A DNA stretch of 64,000 nucleotides from contig OY821775.1 in assembly GCA_963682175.1 (NCBI GenBank), positions 5,022,001-5,086,000 of the forward strand. Direction: 5' to 3'. A program made the position numbers and the translations under genes. Source of the DNA: Triglochin maritima. Taxonomy: Eukaryota; Streptophyta; Magnoliopsida; Alismatales; Juncaginaceae. Shown piece by piece: positions 46,001-57,971 of this stretch. How positions within the stretch are numbered: position 1 is the first letter of the stretch; each line of letters opens with the position of its first letter. The notes under the pieces were generated by a model. The model worked only from the letters and a program-made list of their open reading frames with translations. It was not told the origin of the DNA and searched no databases.

Positions 46001-46979
46001 TTTTGTTATTACTCTATGTAGATGATATGTTGATAGCAGCTAAGGACAAGCCTAAAATTTCTGAGCTTAAGGAGTTGTTGAAGGCTGAGTTTGAGATGAA
46101 AGATCTTGGATCAGCAAAGAGGATTCTAGGTATGGAGATACGTCGCGATCGTACATGCAAGAGTTTGTTTCTCTTCCAGCAGCAATATATTGAGAAAGTC
46201 TTGCATCGTTTTGGCATGGAGAATGCCAAGTCTGAAAGAATTCCTCTCGCAGCGCATTTAAGCTCTCGGTAGACTTATGTCCCAATGAGGAGGAGGACAA
46301 GGCATACATGTCACGTGTGCCTTATACTAGTGCAGTTGGCAGTTTGATGTATGCTATAATATGCACTCGTCCAGATATAGCTCAGGCGGTCAGTGTGGTG
46401 AGCCGTTATATGTCGAATCCAGGAAAGGAGCATTGGTCAGCTGTGAAGTGAATTCTCCGGTATCTAAAAGGTACAACTAAGCTATCTCTGAAATTCGGTC
46501 GATCTTCGTATTCATTAATTGGGTTTGTTGATGCCGACTACGCGGGAGACCGCGATAGACGAAGATCTATGACTGGTTATGTGTTTACTGTTGGGAGCAC
46601 GACTATTAGCTGAAAAGCGACGTTGCAACACACTGTTGCTTTGTCTACAACGGAGGCAGAGTATATGGCAGCGACCGAGGGTATCAAGGAAGCTCTTTGG
46701 CTGAAAGGTTTATTTGGAGAGCTTATTCCAGGTCAGAATACAGTGGTTGTTTATTGTGATAGTCAGAGTGTCATTCATCTGACGAAAGATCAGATGTACC
46801 ACGAAAGGACGAAGCATATCGACGTCCGTTATCACTTCATTCGGGAAGTTGTTGCTGAAGGAGGTGTGGTGGTGAAGAAGGTGGGCACTGAAGATAATCC
46901 GGCTGATATGTTGACGAAGCCAGTTATTTCGACTAAGTTCATGGTATGCGTGAACTTGGTTGGTTTGAGTTCCGAGTAG
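43076..46979 (+). pseudogene. Decayed copia gag-pol polyprotein
   Basis: Gag starts with MANNWKIEKL and contains the CCHC knuckle CHYCKKKGHKISEC (residue ~226). The protease DTG is at residue 285 (WVIDTGSTFHL). Integrase has a GAG-pre-integrase HHCC finger and DDE residues in HSDLWGP, STDNGLEF and NGVAERLNRT. Reverse transcriptase has YVDD at 46015-46026, and RNase H has DADYAGD, STTEAEYMA and CDSQS. The order PR-IN-RT-RH defines copia. It is broken by in-frame TGA codons at 44201, 45281, 45572, 46449 and 46611 and by frameshifts near 45630 and 46258. At least three stops stand where conserved copia motifs have TGG, so G-to-A transitions are likely. Confidence 0.92.
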
Positions 46980-47045
46980 GTGGAGCTAAGACGACGACAC
47001 AATAAGGAAGGAAGTGTTTCCTTCAAAGAGTTACAGGGGTTATTC

Positions 47046-47062
47046 AAGGTAAAGGTGGAGAT
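47046..47062 (+). promoter_or_regulatory. Polypurine tract of the copia element
   Basis: AAGGTAAAGGTGGAGAT directly precedes the 3' LTR start TGTTGTTG, the usual copia arrangement. Confidence 0.75.
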
Positions 47063-47918
47063 TGTTGTTGTTTACCTTGAATAAGTGTTTAAAGTATACG
47101 TGCAGAAAAACAGACAATCGGTCGACCGGATGGAGTGATTCGGTCGACCGGATGTGTGTTAGTTTACCCAGCAAAAGTGCCTGTCGTTTTTCGGTCGACC
47201 GGAATCTTGGATTCGGTCGACCAGGAACACATCTGGAGCTGGGCAAAAAGTTACTGTTGTTTTTCGGTCGACCGGAACCTTGGGTTCAGTCGACCGGAAA
47301 CGTTCGAGGAGCTGGGAGAAAAGTGCATGTTGAATTTCGGTCGACCGGAACTTAAGTGTACGGTCGACCGATTATGCACTCGCGCAAGCCAGAAAAGTTA
47401 CTGTCGATTTTCGGTCGAACGAGACTCCAATTTCGGTCGACCGTTGGAATACAGTTATTGGATCGGTCGACTGATGCACCCGATCGGTCGACCGTTTGGA
47501 CTCAATTCTACCTACGTTTTGCACATTACTCCACCCGATTTTGGTGCAACTTATACTTGTTTTGGCCTCATATATAAAGGCAATTTCGTCCCCTTTGTAT
47601 TATTAGTTAATTCTATTATCCACTTTTATTTTTTTGAGAGAAAAGAGAGAGAGAGCATCCTTGTGATTCGGTAGGAGAGATTTGAGCCGGGTTCTTCGTC
47701 GGTTCGTTCGCGTCTCCTGTAAGCATCTCTTGTAATACGTTTCACTATAGTGGATTTGAGTTGTGTCGTCCGTGGTTTTTCCCGCATTGAGTTTCCACGT
47801 TAAATCTTGCGTGTTTGTGTGGTTTGAATCTTGGATTTGTGTTTTGTTCTCAAGTTTAGCCAATTGGATTCGTGTTTTTGTTCCGCTGCGTATTTGGGAT
47901 TGGTTTTAATTCCTAACA
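47063..47918 (+). repeat. 3' LTR of the copia element (856 bp)
   Basis: It starts TGTTGTTGTTTACC, ends TTCCTAACA and is followed by the ATCAC target duplication. It carries the palindrome array at 47119-47494; two sites exact in the 5' LTR are mutated here (CGGTCGACCA, CAGTCGACCG), and one mutated there (42451) is intact here. Confidence 0.93.
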
Positions 47919-47923
47919 ATCAC

Positions 47924-50129
47924 TAATGCATGCTAAGGAACAGATGGATAAGACCCCTTTTTTTTCTTAATTTAGACGTATGGCATATGTTAACATGCTA
48001 AAGGGGAAAAAAGAATTCTGTATGTAATCCCAGAAATGTAAAACCTACAAAGTTGATCACGTTTTAACTAATATCCTCTGGGTTAATTCATCCTATTCAA
48101 GGACAACATAAGAGTCGAGATGGATTAGATACATGAAGCTAAAAAAACAAAATTCAGCAATATTAATTAACCACATCTAATAAGGTGATTCATGTTATCG
48201 TTAACAAAGAAATATATAAATAAAAAAACAGTCTCAACAAGACACGTGCAACTAGAAACGCTGAAAGTATTACGTCTTCGATCTGATTTACTATGAACCA
48301 CAAACGATAATATCCCAAATCTTTTTATTATTAAATTGCTAACTTATGTTAAGGCATGTTCAAAAGGATCCATTAATGACATACCTTTACACTACCAAGC
48401 CGATCCATGCAGAAAAGGTAAATCTACACTTGTTGACTTGCGGCGCTTGAGCGATTTCCATGATTTTAGTCTCCTCATGCTTCAATTGGATATGGTAGAT
48501 ATATACAATTCAAGCTGATAATGTGTTATGAACACCAAGCTTTGTAAGATGAAAAGAGATGGGGAATTTTGGGGAGAAAGTGGTTTCTCCCATTGAAGGA
48601 GGAGATCCACATATTTATAATGTATATTAGTGATAGTTACAAAGAACATGGTAGATAATGGAGAGAGAGAGAAATAGAAGAAAATTCTATTCCATTGTAA
48701 TTTGAAACTCCCACCACTTCAAGCAAAAAGTGACTCATCCACAACTTAATAATTTCATAAGAGTTTCATTTTATAAATATTTTTTTCTCAATTTGAACCG
48801 ATAATAAAATGAAGTTGGATCAGGAATCCAACTTATAACTTTTTTTTGCAAAGCGAATCCAACTTATAACTTTTACATCATTATACATTGTGTTTCGGGT
48901 GAAGTGACGTGAATCAATTTTGACGTGGAACCAATTTTGTTTGTGTCTCTAACGTTGCACTGCAATCTAAAAGCAAATCACTTATTTGGACAGCCTAAAA
49001 AATCATGATTTTTAAGAAAAACTGTATTATTATGAAAAATACATATTTCAATCATACGAGGGTTTTTGGATCATCCCAAATTTATGTTTCTTGCGAAAAA
49101 TGTGTTTTTCAAAAAGAGGTCGAACCTCTTTTTTATTCTCAAATGTGTGGTGTCTATTTTTCCTTCTTTGCTTCTTTTCAATTTTTTGATTTTAAAAAAT
49201 AAGTTTTTATGCCAAACACATTAATATGTACGATAATATATTTTCAAAATACCTTATTTAAAATGTATGGTTAACTTGAAAATTGTATTTCAAATTCAAT
49301 GGTTCGAAACATTTGATTGCCCAAATAAGGTCTTAAAAGTTACAACTCCAAAATCCTATATAATTCTGTCACTCCCTACGGCTTCTCACCACCATCACAT
49401 TAAATTGTCTGGAAATTTTCTATCCTTACTACAATAAAAAAAATCTACAATGTTATTTTCTAATTTTTTTTATTCTTCTCATACTTTCATTCTCTACTAT
49501 ATATAAGTGTTTATGTTCATATTCCAAACCATTCCAAGACTACAAATAATGAGTTTTTTTTATATAAGGTGTATAATCTAGTTTTGTAGTAGAAGTAAGC
49601 GTGAGTATTATAGTAAAAAATAATGTAAGTGTGTCTTACAAATAAAACATAAAGTGTTGCATTGTTTTAACGTAATTGTCATATAAATATAATTGTTTTT
49701 CGGGTTTATCTTCCAACTCTTTTATACCCAATAGTCCATAGTTTTACAAACTACTTACCATCAATATTTTTTGATATATTTTTGTGATCATTTACATATA
49801 TGTATTGGTAATGATACATATAAGAAAACTCAACATTTTAGCTTCTCTAAGTTTTGATTTTTTCATATGGTAATCTTTACCGATGTTTCTATCCCTAACA
49901 TCTTGAAATCATTGGTGTAATACTAAGGTATTCAAATAGTTATAGTTTCTTTAACTTAAAACTATTATTGTTTTGTTCTTTTTTTAATGTACGTGTCACA
50001 AATATAAGTTTATGAAATCTCTGACCGAAATTTGCATTGCTTAATAATATAATGGCTAATTTTATAACATACACCACATTTTTTGTCTTTTTATTTTTAA
50101 TAAAAAACTAAGCACACATTTTAACTCCC
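47924..50129. other. Intergenic AT-rich sequence, with a possible old LTR leader on the minus strand
   Basis: No gene is recognised. On the minus strand between about 48710 and 48480 a TATAAATATG box, a short leader and GTTCATAACACATTATCAGC resemble the LTR-to-leader transition of some plant copia elements. No reading frame supports this, so it is only a weak suggestion. The rest is A/T-rich spacer. Confidence 0.35.
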
Positions 50130-50907
50130 AAATTTTGAGACCCAAACCCTTAACAGTGAGACTCACACCTAGTGGCTGCTCCGAATCTTCACACCCGGTT
50201 ACGGCAACATCCAGCAATCACAAAACACAGTCACAAAGAAATCAAGCACATTCAATCTTCTGTATTTGACATGTACAACGGCTATACAAGCCCTATAGAA
50301 TATATATATATATATACATTCTCATAATATGTTGATTAGTAGCATATCATGCATCATATTCATGTTATATATCTTTTATTTTACCTCAATATTGTGTTAC
50401 TCGAGTTGTTGTTTGTAGTGTTTCAGGAGTTGGGTAATAAAGAAGAGGAAGGAAGAAAAAATGACCTAAATGTAACAAGTATGGACTGATTTAGAAGGTT
50501 CTGGACATATTTGTAATGCACAATGACTGAATCGCAAATCAGGAATGACTCAAGTGCAAACCCAGAGGGACCTGATTGTGAAGTGCAGAATATGGTGACA
50601 CATGTCTTGAATCAGATTAGTATTTCGTCAATTAAACTCAAAGTGATAATTCCCAACAGACGAGGACTTCACTCCACATGCCAAATAGAGCAATTAAACA
50701 GGACACAAAATTTCAGCCCGATCAGAGTCATTTGATCCGCCACTGGCGGATCAAAATGGTCCAAATGGGCTGCAATTTCGGTCGTAGGTCGGGTATTCGA
50801 TTTGGAGCATTCCCGGACCATCAGATGTGATTTAGAACCGTCCAATTATTTCCATATTGATCTTAACCGCCCTAAACGGAACAAACTACCTGTCGTGAGC
50901 TCGTGCA

Positions 50908-53900
50908 GTGACCCTCTCCCTCAACGGCCGGGGGAGAGTCGGTCATATCACTGGGAAAGCACAAAAGCCCAACGGAGAAGGGAAAAACAAAGCAAGAGGA
51001 ATGGCAAACAACGGACCATCAGGTCATGTCGTGGATCATTGCCTCCATGCAACCAAACATATGGGAAATATTCATGTACAAAGAAAGCGCAAAAGAGCTT
51101 TGGGACGTTGTCCAAGAACATTATGGAAACTAGGGTTGAGCAAAATTCGGTTCGGTCCGGACCGAACCAGACCGAATTTTTTCGGTCCGATCTTTGGTCC
51201 GGTCCGGTTCGGTCAAAGACCGAAATTTTAAGGGTTAAATTCGGGTTTTGGACCGAACCGGACCAAACCGAATTTTTCGGTCCGGTCTTCGGTCCGGTCC
51301 GGTTCGGTTCGGTCCGGTCCCGGACCGAAGCTCGCCCCTAATGGAAACACCGAGAACTCCGTGCATATTTTCAAGATCAAACAAAAAATATCTCAGACTC
51401 GAAAAACAACAAGCCCATCATCGAGTACCTTGACATTCTCAGGAAACAATGGGACAAACTTCGGGTGTATGAACCCCCAACAACAGACATCAAGACCATC
51501 CAAAATCGACAAGAACAAAACGAAATCTACCAATTCTTGGTGGGTTTGGATCCAAGCTATGAAGTCATAAGAGCGCAGATCTTAATGGCGTTGGAGCTAC
51601 CAAGCCTCACAACTATCACAAACCTTGTTCAACGTGAGGAAACCCAAAGGAAAACTATGCCCAACAACACCAACAATGGGGTCACCGACGACCAAGCCTT
51701 CATCGTCAGTCGCAACCAAGCTCAGGGCTACAACAACAACAACAAAAAAAGATTCAGAAACAAACCCAATGAACACTGCAAAAATTGTAAGAAACCAGGG
51801 CACAACAAAAACTCATGTTGGTTTCTTTTTCCCCACCTCAGGCTTTCAAAAAATGGAGAAATAAACGCTAGAGCAAACATGGTGGATCGGATCGGCGGCG
51901 GCAGCACCAGTCAACTCGGAGGTGGCGGCGGATGCGCAAAGGGGAACCCTAACCGTAAACCAAATGCAAATGACGGATATGGAAAGAGCATGGATTTTTA
52001 TATGGCTGGAAATACGATCGGCTACCCAAATGCTTCGAACCTGATACCGTCTAACAGGTGGAGCGGATCTGGCTTAGGCTTGGGAGGAAATGGATGTGCA
52101 AGTGCTCCGGATCCACACCAATTAAGTTCTCGGGTGGGCCATGTCAATGACTTTTTGCAAAATCAGACTCCAAAATCAGGTAATGTGTCAGGTATGGAGA
52201 ATAGTCTTGATAATTGTATTCGTGTTTTTTCAACAACCAACTCAAATGCTAAAAATGGATTATTGATTCCGGTGCTACCGATCATATGACAGAGGGATAT
52301 TACTATGTTTAAAAATGTGAAAAATAATCTAAGACTGCTACATAAATTTGTTACTGTGGCTAACGGACACCAAGTTGAAATCAAAGGAACATGAGATACA
52401 ACACTATTTAACAATATTCATGATAACATCTTGTATATACCCAACTTCAATACGAACTTACTTTCTGTTGCTAAAATAACTAGAAAACTTAATTGCAATG
52501 TAATATTTACTCCTCATGATATAATATTTCATGATCGTACCACAGGGAGGATGATTGATAGGGTTATCCTCAGAAGCGGATTATACGTTCACGAATCGTC
52601 TAATAAAGACTTGCATGCAGGATATTTGGCTAATCACGAACTTTGGCACAAAAGGATGGGTCACCCATCTTCTAGTGTTTTAAGACGTTTATTTCCTTCT
52701 ATTGATTCTGAATTTTTATGTGATGTATGTCGTTACTCTAAACAAACTAGACTACCATTTCCTATTTCTACTACTAAAACCCAACTGCCTTTTGAATTAG
52801 TTCATTCTGATATTTGGGAACTCGCTCCCGTAGTATCACACAATGGTTTTCGTTATTTTATTAGTTTTATCGATGATTTCTCTCGAACCACCTGGATTTA
52901 TTTACTGAAAAACAAGTCAGATGCTTACTCAGTGTTTTGTGAATGTCTTGCCTTCATTGAAAACATGTATAATGCCAAAATCCATTTTTTAGATCTGACA
53001 ACGGTTCGGAATACATGAGTAATATGTTTTAAAAATCGTTAAAACAAAAAGGTATTTTCATCAAACCACGTGCATTAATACCCCTCAACAAAATGAGATT
53101 TCTAAACGAAAAAACCAACATCTCTTAAATGTGACTCGTTCTTTGCTTTTTCAAAATAACGTTCCAATTTTTTTGGGTATGATGCTCTTCTTACTACAAC
53201 TTATATCATCAATCGTCTTCCTAGCCCTACAATTAACAATAAACAACCCTTAGAAATTTTAACCAATAAAAAAATTAAACCTTGAACATCTTAAAATCTT
53301 TGGTTGCACTTGTTTTGTTCACAGGAAGCGCGAGGACAAACTCGACTATGGTTCAGTCAAATGTATTTTTTTAGGATATTCCTTTAGAAATAAGGGGTAC
53401 AAATGTTATGACCCCAAAAATTGTAAAATGTATGTATCGAGAGATGTATTTTTGAAGAATGAATATTTTTTCAAAACCAATGAAGACACTACCGAAGAAA
53501 CTTCCGTTACACCTATTCTTCCTACCGGGGATCTCCTTGACATAGTGCCTGCTCCGGAAAACCAAACTCCTCAAGCCGAAGGGGGGAAGAAGAAGGAGAA
53601 GAAGAAGAAGAAGAAGAGCCACCTCGAAGACGATCCACTCGTCCCACTCGCCGTCCTGGCAGACTCAATGATTGTTTTGTATCACAGATTACCTACCCTA
53701 TTCAGGACCACTTGTCTTATAACCAACAAACATCAAAACTTCCTAACCCAACTAGACAACCATAAAGAACCAAACTCCTATCACGATGCTATAGGAAATC
53801 CAAATTGGGCCAATGCCATGAAAGATGAACTACATGCCTTAGAAACCAACAAAACCTGGACCTTAGTCCCTTTACAACCCGGCATAAAACCCGTTGGGTG

Positions 53901-55150
53901 TAAATGGATATACAAAATCCAATACCATAGTAACGGTAAAATTGAAAGATATAAGGTTCGACACTAGTAGTTAAAGGATGCACTCAAACATATGGCCTAG
54001 ATTACTTGGAAACATTTGCTCCCGTAGCCAAAATGAACATTGTTCGTGTTCTTTTATCCATTGTTGTAAACCAAGGTTGGAATCTCTTCCAAATGGACGT
54101 AAAAAATGCATTTTTACAGGGAAATCTGTGTTCACTAGACACATTCATAACACCACCACTATTGTTCACTAGACGCATTCATAACACCACCACTATTGTT
54201 CTCTTCTATGTAGATGACATAATAATAACCGAAGATAGTGATCATGAAATAGATTTACTAAAGAAATACTTGAAATCCAAATTTGACATAAAAGATTTAG
54301 GTTTTCTGAAATATTTTCTAAGTATAGAAATTGCGTACTCAAAAAAGGTCTTTTTCTCTCTCAAAGGAAATATATTCTAGACCTTCTTAAAAAAACTGGG
54401 AAACTAGGTTCCAAACCCACACACACCTGTCAAAACAAACAAAAAATAGGACCCACCGATGGTACGCCTCTAAGTGACATTTGCCAAATTCAAAGACTTG
54501 TTGGAAAACTATTCTATCTTACTGTCACTCGACCTGACATTACCTATGATGTAAGTATTGTAAGTCAGTTCATGCACTCACCTCATACTCACCGCTTAGA
54601 CATCATTAATAGAATTTTGTGCTACTCTGATGCAGATTGGGCAGCAAGCCACGACCGTAAATCAACCACCGACTTCTGCATGTTTGTAGGAGGCAATCTA
54701 GTAACTTGGAGAAGCAAAAAGAAAAACGTCGTTGCCCGATCTAGTGCAAAGGCAGAGTATCGTGCAATGGCTTCCACCACCAACGAGCTAATCTAGCTAA
54801 AACAATTACTCACATACATGAACATCAACACTCATGAACCAATGAAGATGTTTTGTGACAACAATGCTGCTCGACACATAGCCACCAATCAAGTCTTTCA
54901 TGAAATGACCAAGCACATAGAAGTCGACTGTCACTTCATCTGGGGGAAAATCCAATCAAAAAAAAATTGAAGACTTCTTTGAGTGCATTTGATGACAGTT
55001 GATGACTTCTTTCATGAAATGACCAAGCACATAGAAGTCGACTGTTCCATATGTTTCCAGCAAAGAACAGCTAGTCGATATCTTCAATAAAGCATTTGAT
55101 GATACAAATTTTTCAAGACTTCTTCACAAGTTGGGATCCATCAACCTGTT
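50908..55150 (+). pseudogene. Decayed gag-pol of the old copia element
   Basis: Pieces in order: gag N-part (50908-51130, out of frame), a MITE insertion, gag C-part with knuckle CKNCKKPGHNKNSC (51465-52289), protease DSGATDH just after a frameshift near 52264, pre-integrase and integrase (52431-53018; HKRMGHPS, CDVCRYSKQ, HSDIWEL), an integrase end and RT start (53428-53967; NPNWANAMKDEL, GCKWIYKI), RT (54006-54380; QMDVKNAFLQG, FYVDD) and RNase H (54572-54796; YSDADWAAS, SSAKAEYRAM). The RT segment between NAFLQG and YVDD is deleted and holds a 34-bp tandem repeat instead (54131-54198). A 38-bp direct repeat lies at 54894-54931 and 55008-55045. Not functional. Confidence 0.85.
51131..51340. 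mobile_element. hAT-type MITE (210 bp) inserted in copia gag
   Basis: Terminal inverted repeats TAGGGTTGAGC and GCTCGCCCCTA, with perfect 8-bp target duplications ATGGAAAC at 51123-51130 and 51341-51348. The interior is built of CGGTCCGG/CCGGACCG repeats and is self-complementary. Removing it would restore continuity of the gag reading region around the insertion. 8-bp duplications and TAGGG termini fit the hAT superfamily. Confidence 0.88.
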
Positions 55151-55172
55151 CAGGACCCAACTTGAGGGGGCA

Positions 55173-55436
55173 TATTGAAAATATGACAGTTGGGCTCAAC
55201 TCGTCATTGCCCAATCTCCACACCGGGTTATGACAACATCCAACAATCATAAAACACAATCACAAAGAAATCAAGCACATTCAATCTTCTGTATTTGGCA
55301 TGTACAACGACTATCCAAACCTTAGAGCATATATATATATATATATACACACACACATTCTCATAGTATGTAAACAAATACATAAGAAGAAATAATACAA
55401 CATTTCAATCTCTCGTATCATATTTGATACACTGCA
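55173..55436 (+). repeat. 3' LTR of the old copia element
   Basis: From TATTGAAAATATGAC after the polypurine tract to ATACACTGCA. It contains a (TA)n stretch near the TATA position (55329-55346). The 5' counterpart survives only as 50140-50335. Confidence 0.65.
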
Positions 55437-57963
55437 CTCTGGTCGTTCCTTAGTGTTTTCATCTTCATTGCCAGCTCTTCCACATGGCGGGGTGGCACAG
55501 ACAGTCGAGGTAATTTATCCTAAAATGTGTTTTATCTCAATATTGAGAATTATCGTGCTTACACATTTTTGTTTTAAATTATTTTAGTTGTTTTTTGTAT
55601 ATTTTCCATCCATTCTAAGATACACGGTTGAAAATTACACTTATCGAGTAGTCAAGCTAGCCGAGCCGCTCGTGAGCATCAAATGAACCAAGCACGAGCG
55701 AGTGACGAGCACGGAAAAAACATTATCGAGCCAAGCCAAGCCGAGGATGCTCGCTCGAAATCTGCTCATTTACACCCCAAGTGCTTGCTGATGGATTGTT
55801 TAACTTTTTTCAAGATAATTTTCCATGTAAGTTGATTAATATATTAAAACTCTCAGTGATATAATGCTATCACATCTTACAATTTGAGATAATGGAAAAA
55901 AAATTGTTCTGGTGGGATGTTAATTAAAATGTTGAAAAAAATAATGTGTTTAAATCAGTATTAGAGGGTCATGCCACATTATTCTTTGACGGAGTAAATA
56001 AAAAATATGCACCGAAAAACTCTATTGATTGGTATCATTACATTGATTCCAATCTTCTTTCGAGGTTAAAAGATAATCAATCTAACTATGATACCCGGAA
56101 TGTCGCTTATTTCAATCGTATTTCGCGCAATCTTTGAGTGCATATCATCGAGTATACGTGCGGAATTTAAGGTACCACCATAACTATTAACAATTTTTAT
56201 CTATTAAGAAAACTTTTTTTTGTTTTGACCGACTTTTATCTAAAACAAACTTTTTTTAAATATATTTTGGCTAACTTCTACCAATTGCATATGAATTGTT
56301 TCTGATTTTTGCTGATTGAATATGATTTGTTATTTTTCCAAATAGCAACTTGTTTGAGAGAGGGACGACGACAATGTAGAGATTTTTTTTCAGTCGATGT
56401 GCAAGCACAATCAGCGTTATAAACAAATAAAGTAAGAACGCAACATGTCTAAAACATCATATCTAATGATTATTAACTAATGTTTTATTTATTTTGATTT
56501 TTTACTAACTTAAAATTACGATTATTGCAGCGAAGTATGTCCAAAGAAGCAATCAAGGTACACTTTTTGAGAGAAAAAATTAGGCATAGTTTTGTCTTAA
56601 AGTTTTGTTTCATGACATGTACAACATTTGTACCCGTAAGTTATTTTATCATGACATAATGCAGCGTTCTTGTATTCTCGACCCGTATAGAAGAAACTTA
56701 AGTTGTGAGACTAGAGAAGTGATATCTGATTGTTTTGGAAGCTAAGGCGAGAAAGGATAACTTGTTAGGAAATTAATGATATTTTCAAACTTTCAGAGTC
56801 ACATTTATTTTGCATCTTGTATTACATTTTGAATATATAGTTTTACCAAGGTGAATGATATTCAAGGTTACTAACATATAAACCTATACATTTAACCGTA
56901 ACTGAGTATTAACATACAATTGGTTTGCTTAATGTTAGAAATAATTCTAACTCTTGTTAAAGCTTAATATCTTCAAAATGAGAATCTCGTTTAAATGAAA
57001 TTCATGAGACATTATCAAAAGTTTAGAGTCAACAAAAATGTAAAGAGAAAACATATCCAACACTTCAATAACAAACGCAAAAAGCTACAAAAACTAAACC
57101 AACCCTAAAGGAGACGTACATACAACTAGTATTACTAGCAACAATAACGATTAATGTTGTATTTTTTCGTCCATTGCAAATTTTTGAAAAAATTACAAAT
57201 AAAAAAGCATATCAATTTTTAGTGCAATATGTTTTATTTCAATCTGTTTAAATGAACATGAGTCATGAATCTTAGCCACGGGTCGCGGGCCGGGCCAAGC
57301 CGGCATGGGGTTGGTAGAAACTAAGTTTAAATCCGTCCCATTAATTTCTAAGTAAATACGTAGCTGAGATTTAGCATAAGATAAATGCAATTTTTTTAGA
57401 GTAGTCGATTTTTTTAAAATAATTTCAATGTATATTATAAAATTGTCTAATTTATTTTTTAACCAGTAATATTCTCATGAAGTTAATGCACTATGACAGT
57501 ATTGGACATCACAACAAATTCAATTTGTCATCATCTACAATTTTATGGTTGGTGGGGATGAGAAAAAAACTTAAATCATTGCGAAAAACATAATTACAAT
57601 TAACGATTAATTCAGTGTTGCTAGTGTGTGTAGATAAAATGATGAGAACTGTGAGTTGTATACATATGCTGCAACCAGTATTGTTACTTGGAATAATCTG
57701 ATTTAGATATCAAATTTGGTTGATTTTTGTGTTGTGCACAAACATATCCGCAATATAATGGAAATTGAGAAAGTTAGACATGCATTTTTTTTTTAATCTA
57801 AAAAGCTACATTTTCAACCCTAAACAACAACAAGATCCCATTTTTACTCTGTTAGTGTTGAAATCTCTGTCATAGTTTCGACATGTGAAACGTCAACACA
57901 TCCCATACTTCACGAAGTGTATGTTGTTCTTCACATCCGTCATTGTGATAGTGTATTCACTTG
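55437..57963. other. Intergenic sequence with a hAT-like MITE relic
   Basis: A GC-rich stretch at about 55640-55795 (GCCGAGCCGCTCGTGAGC ... CTCATTTACACCCC) resembles one end of the common plant hAT MITEs ending in TTTACACCCCTA. The second terminus and target duplication were not found. A 63-codon frame at 55946-56137 matches nothing I know. The remainder is AT-rich and featureless. Confidence 0.4.
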
Positions 57964-57971
57964 ATCACCGG

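Larger units (their letters stand above)
42153..47918 (+). mobile_element. Ty1/copia retrotransposon, 5766 bp, with ATCAC target duplications
   Basis: LTRs at 42153-43012 and 47063-47918, TGGTATCAGAG primer site, decayed gag-pol and a polypurine tract. ATCAC at 42148-42152 and 47919-47923 is a perfect 5-bp target-site duplication. The 5' LTR begins TATTGTTG where the 3' LTR begins TGTTGTTG, so the terminal TG was mutated to TA after insertion. The LTRs differ by under 20 substitutions and a 4-bp GA-repeat length difference, about 2% by eye, suggesting a fairly young insertion. Confidence 0.94.
50130..55436 (+). mobile_element. Old, decayed Ty1/copia element
   Basis: A 5' LTR relic (about 50140-50335) aligns with the 3' LTR (55173-55436) over CACAAAGAAATCAAGCAC and CAATCTTCTGTATTTG. 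Between them lie broken gag, protease, integrase, reverse transcriptase and RNase H in copia order. The 3' LTR follows the polypurine tract ACTTGAGGGGGCA and begins TATTGAAAATATGAC. The 5' LTR is truncated on its right side and I see no primer-binding site, so target duplications cannot be tested. 50336-50900 holds no recognised coding sequence. Confidence 0.75.

Noticed and set aside
48336..48518. 60-codon frame
   Set aside because: No recognisable domain or splice context. It lies opposite a possible old LTR leader.
49005..49202. 65-codon frame
   Set aside because: AT-rich, no homology that I recognise and no supporting gene structure.
50802..51341. 179-codon frame rich in GPVR/FGS repeats
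   Set aside because: Runs through the CGGTCC repeats of the MITE and mixes it with out-of-frame gag.
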